Origin: Paraburkholderia hayleyella
Lineage (GTDB): Bacteria > Pseudomonadota > Gammaproteobacteria > Burkholderiales > Burkholderiaceae
NCBI RefSeq assembly: GCF_009455685.1
Contig: NZ_QPES01000001.1
Coordinates: forward strand, 1,798,001 to 1,862,000
DNA: 64,000 nucleotides
Direction: 5' to 3'
The notes under the pieces were generated by a model. The model was given only the letters and a program-made list of their open reading frames with translations. It ran no database searches and was not told the DNA's origin. Below, in pieces: positions 17,815-26,207 of this stretch. The position numbers and the translations under genes were made by a program. How positions within the stretch are numbered: position 1 is the first letter of the stretch; each line of letters starts with the position of its first letter.

Positions 17815-17844
17815 GAATCGTCCTTCGGCTAAAAACCTGTCAAG

Positions 17845-17882
17845 TAGCATAGTAATGTACATTTATTGTTTTTACTATGCTA
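17845..17882. promoter_or_regulatory. operator-like dyad, regulator type 2 (U3)
   Basis: Perfect 11-base arms TAGCATAGTAA and TTACTATGCTA separated by 16 bases, in the divergent primase/XRE gap. Unrelated to the type 1 dyad, as the adjacent regulator is of a different type. Confidence 0.6.
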
Positions 17883-17920
17883 CATTGATGCAGGTCTTAC
17901 TGAAGGGGGTTCTTACACTC

Positions 17921-18334
17921 ATGGTCTACATCCAATTCTTCGGCTTATCCATGAGCTTTCCCCAACGCCTCGCTTCTTTCCGCAAGGAATCTGGCCTGAC
18001 CCAGCAGCAAATGGCAGACAAGATCGGCATGCACGTTTCACAGTTCAAGCGTTATGAAGCAGGTACTTCCCAGCCAACCATCGAAGTCTTCCGGCGCATC
18101 GCCCTTGCTCTCAGCGTTAGCGCCGATACGCTACTTTTTGAAGAGAATGAGCGTGGTCCGGATGAGCGGCTCAAGCTTCAGTTCGAGGCCGTCTCCAAAC
18201 TCGATCCCAAGGAGCGTGAAGCCATCGAAACCGTGATCGCCAGTGTTCTCCACATGCATGACGCCAAACGCTGGACTCAACTGGCTCCACTCACACCAGC
18301 ATCTGAACCCGATGTGAAGCGGCGAGGCCGCTAG
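17921..18334 (+). CDS. XRE-family HTH regulator, type 2 (U3)
   Basis: 137 residues. The HTH follows MSFPQRLASFRKESG (LTQQQMADKIGMHVSQFKRY region, about 27-55). The C-terminus is charged (DPKEREAIETVIASVL). I place the start at MVYIQF, where GAAGGGGG precedes by 11 bases; MSFPQ 11 codons later is an alternative. A longer upstream frame exists but is antisense to the primase start. Confidence 0.88.
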   Translation: MVYIQFFGLSMSFPQRLASFRKESGLTQQQMADKIGMHVSQFKRYEAGTSQPTIEVFRRIALALSVSADTLLFEENERGPDERLKLQFEAVSKLDPKEREAIETVIASVLHMHDAKRWTQLAPLTPASEPDVKRRGR

Positions 18335-18368
18335 GACAGGCAGATAAAAATGACGCCGTAAACGAAGC

Positions 18369-18402
18369 GCGGGTGGTGAGTGCTGAAACACTCACCACCC
18401 GC
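18369..18402 (+). promoter_or_regulatory. conserved hairpin in the symE leader, U3
   Basis: Perfect stem GCGGGTGGTGAGTG / CACTCACCACCCGC with loop CTGAAA. Relative to U7/U8, a C-G pair is replaced by T-A, and the loop is their TTTCAG reversed and complemented. Confidence 0.6.
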
Positions 18403-18434
18403 TAACCACAACCAGCTCACTACAGGAGCTCGCC

Positions 18435-18674
18435 ATGGCTGATGCCGATCTTAAACCATCTCTTCACCACCCAGAACGCAGCGCGACCGTTCAGCAGTCT
18501 CGCCGCTATCGCTCCCTTTCCACATTGCTCTACTCTCCCTCACGCTACAGTGAGCCTGCCTCCTACCCATGGATCAGGATCGCCGGGCGCTGGCTCGAAC
18601 TCGCAGGATTCTCGCCCCATCAGCGCGTCAGAATCGAAGTGCAGGATGGCAGGCTTGTCATCACGCCAATTTGA
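18435..18674 (+). CDS. SymE-like small toxin, short form (U3)
   Basis: A 79-residue protein ending in the SymE signature PWIRIAGRWLELAGF, a G-x-x-V strand, and GRLVITPI at the very C-terminus. This is the closest match in the window to annotated Burkholderia SymE proteins. AGGAG lies 6 bases before MADADLKPS. The N-terminal 40 residues are basic and Ser-rich. Convergent with the immunity gene. Confidence 0.8.
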   Translation: MADADLKPSLHHPERSATVQQSRRYRSLSTLLYSPSRYSEPASYPWIRIAGRWLELAGFSPHQRVRIEVQDGRLVITPI

Positions 18675-18684
18675 CCTCCGCTAC

Positions 18685-18720
18685 AAACAAGGAACCCGGC
18701 ACAGGCCGGGTTCATTGTTT
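18685..18720. terminator. bidirectional terminator hairpin, U3
   Basis: AAACAAGGAACCCGGC / GCCGGGTTCATTGTTT with loop ACAG. One pair in the stem is mismatched compared with U7/U8. A-rich and T-rich outer flanks suit both directions. Confidence 0.75.
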
Positions 18721-19007
18721 CAGGGTTTCGGGTCCTGTTTGAACCAGGGACCGAATTTCTCGGGTTCGTCGCTTAGCATTCCCGCCTTGCGTAATGGCTT
18801 CGGTAAATGTTTTATAAATATCAGCAGCAGAATAATAAAAAATGGAAGGCCGATAGCAAATACAGAAATGCTATCACCCAAGCCAATTACCTTTCTGCAT
18901 AATCCAATAATAATAACGGAATAAAATCCAGCGCCTCCAATTGATATTCCGCCAACAACACCAATTATCTGGGTAACTGCATACAGACGTCGCCAGTTCA
19001 CTTTCAT
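18720..19007 (-). CDS. membrane immunity protein, group B (U3)
   Basis: 95 residues: a conserved N-terminus (NWRRLYA), two to three hydrophobic helices (VVGGISIGGAGFYSVIIIG; FAIGLPFFIILLLIFI), and a conserved cytoplasmic tail LPKPLRKAGMLSDEPEKF. The ATG overlaps the toxin stop (ATGA), typical of toxin-immunity coupling. It is AT-richer than the primase and integrase genes around it. An inner-membrane location fits protection against a membrane-acting toxin. Confidence 0.75.
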   Translation of the reverse strand: MKVNWRRLYAVTQIIGVVGGISIGGAGFYSVIIIGLCRKVIGLGDSISVFAIGLPFFIILLLIFIKHLPKPLRKAGMLSDEPEKFGPWFKQDPKP

Positions 19008-19891
19008 TTCTGATCTCCAGTGTGGCGAATATCATTGATGACCGTTACCCCCTTAGCCCCTACCCCGAACAGTAATATCCCCTGATTCGTCCCGTATGGA
19101 AGTGCCTTGTTTACAAATGGAATTAGCTTGTTGTTATTAAACTGCGGAACCGTTACATCGAATATAGAATTCGGCCGGTTCAAACCATCGGCAGTGCCTA
19201 TCTTGAGCGGAACCGGCGCATAAAGCGCTCCAATCGAAGTTATAAAATTCAATCCATCATATGCAACATTTCCCCAGCCTGCTGGCAAAGCTTCATTAAA
19301 TCCCTTGCGCAATGGGTTTACTCCAGATGAATTAATCCCGTTATAACGGTTATACAAACCATCCGCACCTTCAGTCATATCGCTCACGCCAAAGGCTGCC
19401 GCCGGAATACCAGCAGCACATCCCAGCCCAGTCGTACAAAGTCCCAGCCCAGTTTTTGCCGTTATTCCACCAACCACTACTTTGGCCGTGTCCTTTGCCA
19501 CTCCCACCGGATCACTCTTCACCGCATCGCCGATTTTCTGCCCCGGCGTGTAATTGAACAGTCCCGCTTCCTTCTGCCGGTTCACCCAGTCGATTTCCGG
19601 CTGCAACTGTGATGCCTCAACCTGGCTGACATAGTTCCTGTTGTATTCGTCGCTGCCCGGCTTGAATTCCGCCCAGCATTTCACCGCAAGACATGCCGCT
19701 TTTGTCAGCCGTTCCTCTTCGGCCTTGTCCTTGCCTGCCTTCTTTTCTATTGCGCTTCTCTCCTCGGGATGAATTTGCCGGTTAAAGCGGACACGGCACC
19801 CCGACACGCCCGCCGTTGCCGGTAAGGTTTTTTCCCTGACGCAACAGTCACTTGCAACACGTTTTTGCCCGACGCTGTCCGTTGCCAGCAT
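19004..19891 (-). CDS. displaced CdiA-CT toxin cassette, group B (U3)
   Basis: 295 residues. The leader from U4 runs to SGCRV, then RFNRQIHPEERSAIEKKAGKD and a Cys-containing pre-toxin (KAACLAVKCWAEFKPGSDEYNRNYVSQ) shared with U7 and CdiA itself. After about residue 135 comes a Gly/Ala-rich hydrophobic stretch, GLYNRYNGIN, NPLR, and an end with VTVINDIRHTGDQK. The layout resembles DUF4225-type polymorphic toxins, but I cannot confirm the family. Identical to the U4 cassette. Confidence 0.78.
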   Translation of the reverse strand: MLATDSVGQKRVASDCCVREKTLPATAGVSGCRVRFNRQIHPEERSAIEKKAGKDKAEEERLTKAACLAVKCWAEFKPGSDEYNRNYVSQVEASQLQPEIDWVNRQKEAGLFNYTPGQKIGDAVKSDPVGVAKDTAKVVVGGITAKTGLGLCTTGLGCAAGIPAAAFGVSDMTEGADGLYNRYNGINSSGVNPLRKGFNEALPAGWGNVAYDGLNFITSIGALYAPVPLKIGTADGLNRPNSIFDVTVPQFNNNKLIPFVNKALPYGTNQGILLFGVGAKGVTVINDIRHTGDQK

Positions 19892-19907
19892 TTTTTTGCC
19901 CCGACGC
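19775..19907. other. attachment-site candidate at the U4/U3 junction
   Basis: Core 19775-19790; arm-like repeats at 19828-19842, 19862-19875 and 19891-19907. Confidence 0.6.
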
Positions 19908-20447
19908 GGTTTTGCGCTAAAGAAGCGAGTTTGCCAGAGGCGTCATTTTTGGGGAGCGCTGGTTAGCATGTCGAAGTCACTGGAGCCGCCTGGTTTGGCG
20001 GCGTCCGCAGGGCGACGGCAAACCAGGCGGAACATGGCCGTCGCCAGCCTCACACGCCAGGAGCTGGCCACCGCCCCATGGCGGGCTAAAGAAGAGACAT
20101 GCGAAGAGCCATGCCCTGGCCCAGGGTTCTGGCCTGGCGCCTGCACACCGCCACGCTAGAACCCGTCAGGGCCGCGCGAAGCGCGCCGAAGGGAAGCCTT
20201 GACGGAGGAGGGTGTGCCACGCTGGGCAATGCGGTGCAAGCCGTCAGTGTGGCTTGCAGCGCATGCAGTGCGTTTCTGGTTTTGACGTTGGAATTTGATT
20301 TCCGCTGCGCAGCAGCGGCAGGACAGGGAGCCCCGTGGGGGCGGACGGGCAGGGCCGGGCGGGGCCCAGTTCCACTCATGGCCGCTTCGCGGCCCCTGAC
20401 TTTACTCATGCGCGCAGCGCCCGATCCGGGGGGCCGGGGGCCAGTGA

Positions 20448-20544
20448 CATAACGCGAATTATCAACGTTTGCCGGGCCGCCACACCCGGATGGATTCGTG
20501 CCGTGGCGGCCCGGCAAACGTTGATAATTGCCTTTCGCGTTATG
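20448..20544. repeat. 97-bp interrupted palindrome, U4
   Basis: Unchanged from U2. Confidence 0.85.
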
Positions 20545-20605
20545 TTAAATAGACTGACGGGACCCGAAGGGGCACGGCAGGCTATTTACCCCCGGCCCCC
20601 CCTCG

Positions 20606-20835
20606 TTGGCCTCCGGCCGCAGGCCGCACTTTCTCATTCCAGGACACTGTCGGGGCGCATGCCCCGCGCGAATCCATTCGTTACCCGGCTGGGCCGCCCC
20701 GGCCCACACTTTTTAATTCCAGGACACTCACGGTGCGTAGGCACCGCACGAATCCCTTCCTCCCCGATCCGGGCCGTTCCGGCCCGGCACTTTTCTATTC
20801 CAGGGGTAAGCGGGGCGTAGGCCCCGGTGGATTCT
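20606..20835. repeat. 80-bp tandem hairpin repeats, three copies (U4)
   Basis: ATTCCAGG at 20636, 20716 and 20797. Confidence 0.75.
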
Positions 20836-20851
20836 ATTGGGCTTTTGTCTT

Positions 20852-21913
20852 CTATTGGCCCCCTGTCTTGCCATACACGCGCTGCAGGAGCCGCCCCGGC
20901 TTCAGCTCTTCTATTTCTGCACGCTGCTCCACCCGCTCCAGCCGCGCCGGATGCGTGGCCGTATGAATCTCTTTGAGCGCCCGGATCGCCACCTGCGTAT
21001 ACACCTGCGTGCTCGTCAACTGCGCATGCCCCAGCATCACCTGCACGAACCTCACATCGGCCCCGTTCTCCAGCATCAGCGTGGCCATCGTGTGCCGGAA
21101 CAGGTGACACGAGCCACTCTTGTTCACCCCTGAACACTTGATGTAGTCCGACACCAGTTGCCCCATGCTGCGCAGGCCGATCGAATCGCCCGTCAGCGCC
21201 AGGAACAGCACCCCCTCATCGTCAGCCAGCGACAGTTGCGGCCTGACCTCATCGAGGTACTTCCTGATCCACGCCAGCGCCCTGTCTCCTATCGGAATCA
21301 GCCGGTCCCGCGCGCCCTTGCCCTGGCGCACCATCACCGTGCCACGATCCATGTCCACGTCATGCACATGCAGGCCCACCAGCTCGGCACGCCGGACCCC
21401 CGTGCTGTAGAACGTCTCGAGAATGGCCCGGTCCCGGATACCGATGCTGCTCGTCACATCCGGCACATTCAGGATCCGCTCGGCTTCCTCCTCACTCAGG
21501 ATGTGCTTCGGCAGCCGCTTCTCCATCCTCGGCATGTCGATGTCCGCTGCCGGGTTCGAGAGAATCCGGTTCTGCCGCACCAGCCACCGGAACCACAGCT
21601 TCACCGGCACCAGCCGCATGTGCTGGCTGCGCCCCGAGAGTGCCTGGCCATCCTTCTTGCGGTACAGGAACAGGTAGCGCTGGTAGCGCTCCAGGATCGG
21701 GCGGGTCACTTCCTGCGGGCGTGTGACGCCGCGCTCGTCGCACCACGCAATGAACCCGCGCAGGTGTATCTCGCGGTGTTCCACCGTGCCTTCGCTGTAG
21801 TTGCGCACGCGCATCCATTCGAGGAACGGGCGCATCTGGTGGTACAGGCTTTGGGGATCATCTACCGGGCCAATCACGGGCAGCGGGGCGCGCGGGGTTG
21901 TCTTCTTGTGCAT
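20852..21913 (-). CDS. tyrosine recombinase, U4
   Basis: 353 residues with R174, K199, H270, R273, H296 and Y305 all present. Carries A17V (GPVDDPQ), shared with the truncated U1 copy, suggesting gene conversion or common descent of those two N-terminal halves. ATG 2 bases after the primase stop. Confidence 0.95.
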   Translation of the reverse strand: MHKKTTPRAPLPVIGPVDDPQSLYHQMRPFLEWMRVRNYSEGTVEHREIHLRGFIAWCDERGVTRPQEVTRPILERYQRYLFLYRKKDGQALSGRSQHMRLVPVKLWFRWLVRQNRILSNPAADIDMPRMEKRLPKHILSEEEAERILNVPDVTSSIGIRDRAILETFYSTGVRRAELVGLHVHDVDMDRGTVMVRQGKGARDRLIPIGDRALAWIRKYLDEVRPQLSLADDEGVLFLALTGDSIGLRSMGQLVSDYIKCSGVNKSGSCHLFRHTMATLMLENGADVRFVQVMLGHAQLTSTQVYTQVAIRALKEIHTATHPARLERVEQRAEIEELKPGRLLQRVYGKTGGQ

Positions 21914-21915
21914 CG

Positions 21916-24900
21916 CTATGCCTCTCCGTTCATCGGGGACTCAACAATGCGGGTATCAACAACGCGGGCTGGAGAAGAAGTTTTTTCCCGGAACAGTGCG
22001 TTTTCACCGACTCCAACTTGCGAACCCTCTACGCCTTTATCCATATGGTTTTGAGGCGAGTTCTCCGGGTCCAACATGGGCCCATCATGGGGGCAACCTG
22101 GGGGCAACTTGCTTGCCTTCTGTTCCAACTTGCGTGCATCGTTGTCGAGTAAATCAAGCTCTTCGACCTCAATCAGCCCCGCCAGCCTCGGCTCGTTATC
22201 GTTCGCGCCGTCGTACATCAGTTCGTATTGCAGCAGGTGGCCACGGCTGCCGCCGCGCACCAGCAGATACTCCAGCTCTACCAGCCGCATGCAGTGCACC
22301 TTCAACTGGTTGTCACTCCAGCGCGTGTACTCCCTGATGTCGCGCCGCGTAAAGCGCACCTCACGCCGCTTCACATGATCGCGCTCGCCAAGCTCGCCCA
22401 CCATCGTGTACACCATCTTCAGCAGTCGCCGTGTCTGCGGCGGCAGCTCATCGAGCGTGCGTCCCAGCACCTCATGGGCAATCCGGTTGGCCAGCGCGAT
22501 ATCGTCCTTCGTCACCTCGATGTACGTCAACGCCTCGCCCCGGTGCGTCACCGTCTGATGCGGCCTCTGGTACTGGTGCAGCAGGGCAATCGAGCGGATC
22601 AGCGTCAGGTACTTCATGTGATCACGCCGCATCCGCGTCCTGTCATCCATGAACGTCAGCTGCTCCGCAAACGGATTCACCACGTGCACGTTCTTCAGCA
22701 GCCTTTGCGCATTGCGGTGCAGCCCAATAATGTGCTGCCGGTCCGTCTCCGCGAGCAAGCCCTCCAGCGTCTGCTTCACCCGCTGCCGCGCGTGAATCTC
22801 GCGCGTCTGCTCGCGGCTCTCGTTGATCGTCAGCACCAGGCACCGGTTCAGCAGCTCCTCATCCACATCAATCGCGGTGGTCGTGAGCATCAGCATCACC
22901 GGACCCTTCACCGTGTACTGCCTGGTTACCAGGTTGCCTGTCGCCTCGTCCTTGCCCGTGCTCGCTATCGTCAGCTCGCCATCCGACTGCAGCAGCTTCA
23001 GTGCATACGCGGCCTGCCTCACGCCTTCCTCCTCGGCAATCGCCAGAATCCGGTGCTGTAAATCCGTCTCGCCCAGGTAGAACAGGCTCTGTCCCGTCAT
23101 CGCGCTGTACTGGATGCGTTCCTCCTGCGGCATCAGGTCCAGCACCGCATCCATCAGGGAGGACTTGCCCGCCGCGCTCGAACTCTGGATCAGTACCGCC
23201 AGGGGCGCATCGAGTTTTCTGGAGACCGCCGCCAGATATCCCGCCAGCAGGTTCGCGCCTTCGCCCACCACGCCGCAGCGCGCCATGTCGGCTTCGAGTC
23301 GCGCGATCAGCTCCGGTGCCCTGAGCCAGTCGAGCGCGGCTGCATGCTCCAGCGCGTCCATCTGCACGCCGCTTTCCTTTGGCGCGAGCGTCGCCCGGAT
23401 CGCCTCGTCCTGTAGCGTCTCCAGCTTCAGCAGGATTCGCCCAAGATCGCGCTTGAGCGTGTCTTCCTGTGTACCGAGCTCAACCGCTGCGCTCTTCAGG
23501 TACAAACCCCGTGCCTTCGCGCTGTACACGTCGAGCGTATCGACGTGGTACGCATCGCCGCGCCGTACCTGCGCGTTCACCCGCATCTGCTCCGGGCCCA
23601 GGTTCTTCTGCCAGCCGCGGATGCGCCAGACCCGTTCCCCCAATGTGAACAGCAGTTCGCCGCTCGCGCTTTCCTTCACATCCAGCGTGTCTGCTGGCTG
23701 CGGCGCAGGTGCGCCTTGCGATTTTTCCGCTTCTCCTTTAGCCGCTTCCACTGCGGTGTGTGCGGGTGGTGCGTCCAGTCCGGTGATGGCCGCTATCCCG
23801 CGGGATTCGCCGCGCAGCGAAGAGGAGGGCGGTTCGCCAGCCCGTACCGCTTCAGCCACTTCAGCAGTTGGCCTCCGGCCCTTGCCAGTCCATTCCGCCT
23901 GCTGCAACAGCACCCCAAGGCTCTTCTCCGTCCCACAGGGACTTCCGCTGGTCGCTGGCTCAACCTTCCTGGCGTAGTCGTTCGCATCCATGCCCTTCGG
24001 GAACAGCACGCGCCATGTCCCGATCCCTGCCTCATGCAGTTCAGTCGCCAGCTTCTCCGCCGCAGCGTTGCCTGCATCGTCCCGGTCGTATGCGATCCAC
24101 ACCTGCCCAGTGCCGTGCCGTTTCAGCGCGTTCCAGTGGTCCTGCGTGAACCCGTTCACTCCATATGCGGCGATCACATTGCGGTACCCGGCACACCAGA
24201 ACGTCAGCGCATCAATGAGCGCCTCGCACACGATCACCTCGCGGCTGGCCACCAGCGCCGCCTCATTCCACACACCGGCAAGCGGTAGCGACAGGTACAG
24301 ATGCTTCGGCTGGCCCGCCGGGATCTTGTGTCCCGGCGCGATCCGTCGCCCGTACATCTGCCTGACAGCACCGGTCTCAAGGTCCATCACCGGCACCACC
24401 AGGCAGCCGTTCAGGTGTTCATGGCCCGACTCGCGGTACACCCCAACGCGTTGCAGCTTCGCGCGCACCTCACGGCCTTCCTTCGAATACCCCGGCGGCA
24501 GGCGGTATGTCAGGCTCTTGTTGGCATACCCCAGGCGGAACGTGCCGACTACCTCGCCATGCACCAGGCCGCGCTGCGCCAGATACGCCTGCGCCTCCGG
24601 ACTCTGCTTCAGGCTCTCGTGATACGTATCCGCCACCTGGCCCAGCAGTACCTGTTCATCGGCGTCCGCCGCCAGGGAAGCCAGGGGGCGCGTAAAACTC
24701 AGCTTCACGCCCACCTTGTCCGCCGCAGCCAGCGGCGCATCGTTACGCAGTAACTGCACCGCGTGCGGCAGCGATACGCCCTGCGTGCGCATGACCCAGT
24801 CCAGCACCGTGCCCGAGGCGCCACAGCCGAAGCAGTGGTACACGTTCTTCGCCTCCGACACCGACAGGCTCGGCGTGTCCTCCTCATGGAACACGCAGCG

Positions 24901-25014
24901 CATGACCCAGTCGCGGCCGCGCTTTTTGAGCTTATGGCCCTGTGACTCGATCAGGCGCAGCAGCGAGACCTCGCGCTTCAGTCTGTCCAGTTCAGCATCG
25001 GGAATACGGGGCAT
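21916..25014 (-). CDS. CHC2/Toprim primase with P-loop ATPase domain, U4
   Basis: 1032 residues. Differs from U3 in protein by essentially one residue near the tail (DDNEP in place of DDDEP), so synonymous changes upstream of about 22.9 kb mark the edge of the duplicated tract. Start MPRIPDAEL chosen as in U3. Confidence 0.9.
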   Translation of the reverse strand: MPRIPDAELDRLKREVSLLRLIESQGHKLKKRGRDWVMRCVFHEEDTPSLSVSEAKNVYHCFGCGASGTVLDWVMRTQGVSLPHAVQLLRNDAPLAAADKVGVKLSFTRPLASLAADADEQVLLGQVADTYHESLKQSPEAQAYLAQRGLVHGEVVGTFRLGYANKSLTYRLPPGYSKEGREVRAKLQRVGVYRESGHEHLNGCLVVPVMDLETGAVRQMYGRRIAPGHKIPAGQPKHLYLSLPLAGVWNEAALVASREVIVCEALIDALTFWCAGYRNVIAAYGVNGFTQDHWNALKRHGTGQVWIAYDRDDAGNAAAEKLATELHEAGIGTWRVLFPKGMDANDYARKVEPATSGSPCGTEKSLGVLLQQAEWTGKGRRPTAEVAEAVRAGEPPSSSLRGESRGIAAITGLDAPPAHTAVEAAKGEAEKSQGAPAPQPADTLDVKESASGELLFTLGERVWRIRGWQKNLGPEQMRVNAQVRRGDAYHVDTLDVYSAKARGLYLKSAAVELGTQEDTLKRDLGRILLKLETLQDEAIRATLAPKESGVQMDALEHAAALDWLRAPELIARLEADMARCGVVGEGANLLAGYLAAVSRKLDAPLAVLIQSSSAAGKSSLMDAVLDLMPQEERIQYSAMTGQSLFYLGETDLQHRILAIAEEEGVRQAAYALKLLQSDGELTIASTGKDEATGNLVTRQYTVKGPVMLMLTTTAIDVDEELLNRCLVLTINESREQTREIHARQRVKQTLEGLLAETDRQHIIGLHRNAQRLLKNVHVVNPFAEQLTFMDDRTRMRRDHMKYLTLIRSIALLHQYQRPHQTVTHRGEALTYIEVTKDDIALANRIAHEVLGRTLDELPPQTRRLLKMVYTMVGELGERDHVKRREVRFTRRDIREYTRWSDNQLKVHCMRLVELEYLLVRGGSRGHLLQYELMYDGANDNEPRLAGLIEVEELDLLDNDARKLEQKASKLPPGCPHDGPMLDPENSPQNHMDKGVEGSQVGVGENALFREKTSSPARVVDTRIVESPMNGEA

Positions 25015-25044
25015 GAATCGTCCTTCGGCTAAAAACCTGTCAAG

Positions 25045-25082
25045 TAGCATAGTAATGTACATTTATTGTTTTTACTATGCTA
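25045..25082. promoter_or_regulatory. operator-like dyad, regulator type 2 (U4)
   Basis: TAGCATAGTAA-N16-TTACTATGCTA, identical to U3. Confidence 0.6.
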
Positions 25083-25120
25083 CATTGATGCAGGTCTTAC
25101 TGAAGGGGGTTCTTACACTC

Positions 25121-25534
25121 ATGGTCTACATCCAATTCTTCGGCTTATCCATGAGCTTTCCCCAACGCCTCGCTTCTTTCCGCAAGGAATCTGGCCTGAC
25201 CCAGCAGCAAATGGCAGACAAGATCGGCATGCACGTTTCACAGTTCAAGCGTTATGAAGCAGGTACTTCCCAGCCAACCATCGAAGTCTTCCGGCGCATC
25301 GCCCTTGCTCTCAGCGTTAGCGCCGATACGCTACTTTTTGAAGAGAATGAGCGTGGTCCGGATGAGCGGCTCAAGCTTCAGTTCGAGGCCGTCTCCAAAC
25401 TCGATCCCAAGGAGCGTGAAGCCATCGAAACCGTGATCGCCAGTGTTCTCCACATGCATGACGCCAAACGCTGGACTCAACTGGCTCCACTCACACCAGC
25501 ATCTGAACCCGATGTGAAGCGGCGAGGCCGCTAG
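25121..25534 (+). CDS. XRE-family HTH regulator, type 2 (U4)
   Basis: 137 residues, identical to the U3 regulator; start MVYIQF behind GAAGGGGG. Both copies recognise the same operator by expectation, so the two units should be co-regulated. Confidence 0.88.
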   Translation: MVYIQFFGLSMSFPQRLASFRKESGLTQQQMADKIGMHVSQFKRYEAGTSQPTIEVFRRIALALSVSADTLLFEENERGPDERLKLQFEAVSKLDPKEREAIETVIASVLHMHDAKRWTQLAPLTPASEPDVKRRGR

Positions 25535-25568
25535 GACAGGCAGATAAAAATGACGCCGTAAACGAAGC

Positions 25569-25602
25569 GCGGGTGGTGAGTGCTGAAACACTCACCACCC
25601 GC
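25569..25602 (+). promoter_or_regulatory. conserved hairpin in the symE leader, U4
   Basis: Same as U3, loop CTGAAA. Confidence 0.6.
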
Positions 25603-25634
25603 TAACCACAACCAGCTCACTACAGGAGCTCGCC

Positions 25635-25874
25635 ATGGCTGATGCCGATCTTAAACCATCTCTTCACCACCCAGAACGCAGCGCGACCGTTCAGCAGTCT
25701 CGCCGCTATCGCTCCCTTTCCACATTGCTCTACTCTCCCTCACGCTACAGTGAGCCTGCCTCCTACCCATGGATCAGGATCGCCGGGCGCTGGCTCGAAC
25801 TCGCAGGATTCTCGCCCCATCAGCGCGTCAGAATCGAAGTGCAGGATGGCAGGCTTGTCATCACGCCAATTTGA
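25635..25874 (+). CDS. SymE-like small toxin, short form (U4)
   Basis: 79 residues, identical to the U3 protein, ending GRLVITPI; AGGAG ribosome site. Confidence 0.8.
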   Translation: MADADLKPSLHHPERSATVQQSRRYRSLSTLLYSPSRYSEPASYPWIRIAGRWLELAGFSPHQRVRIEVQDGRLVITPI

Positions 25875-25884
25875 CCTCCGCTAC

Positions 25885-25920
25885 AAACAAGGAACCCGGC
25901 ACAGGCCGGGTTCATTGTTT
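25885..25920. terminator. bidirectional terminator hairpin, U4
   Basis: Identical to U3. Confidence 0.75.
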
Positions 25921-26207
25921 CAGGGTTTCGGGTCCTGTTTGAACCAGGGACCGAATTTCTCGGGTTCGTCGCTTAGCATTCCCGCCTTGCGTAATGGCTT
26001 CGGTAAATGTTTTATAAATATCAGCAGCAGAATAATAAAAAATGGAAGGCCGATAGCAAATACAGAAATGCTATCACCCAAGCCAATTACCTTTCTGCAT
26101 AATCCAATAATAATAACGGAATAAAATCCAGCGCCTCCAATTGATATTCCGCCAACAACACCAATTATCTGGGTAACTGCATACAGACGTCGCCAGTTCA
26201 CTTTCAT
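25920..26207 (-). CDS. membrane immunity protein, group B (U4)
   Basis: 95 residues, identical to the U3 immunity protein, ATGA overlap with the toxin stop. Presumably redundant with U3. Confidence 0.75.
   Translation of the reverse strand: MKVNWRRLYAVTQIIGVVGGISIGGAGFYSVIIIGLCRKVIGLGDSISVFAIGLPFFIILLLIFIKHLPKPLRKAGMLSDEPEKFGPWFKQDPKP

Larger units (their letters stand above)
12585..19790 (-). mobile_element. integrative toxin-cassette element U3, core to core
   Basis: 7190-bp period. Carries a group B toxin, regulator type 2, short SymE form, primase with a unique linker, integrase with a 3-residue deletion. Much of it is a near-copy of U4. Confidence 0.75.
19892..20851. other. conserved non-coding block of U4
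   Basis: No gene seen. Differs from U3 by one additional C in the CCCCCC run near 20600 and a few substitutions in the 80-bp repeats; it also has the 18-base insertion before the integrase end. Confidence 0.6.

Noticed and set aside
17516..18334. 272-residue version of the type 2 regulator
   Set aside because: The upstream part is antisense to the primase start and runs through the operator dyad.
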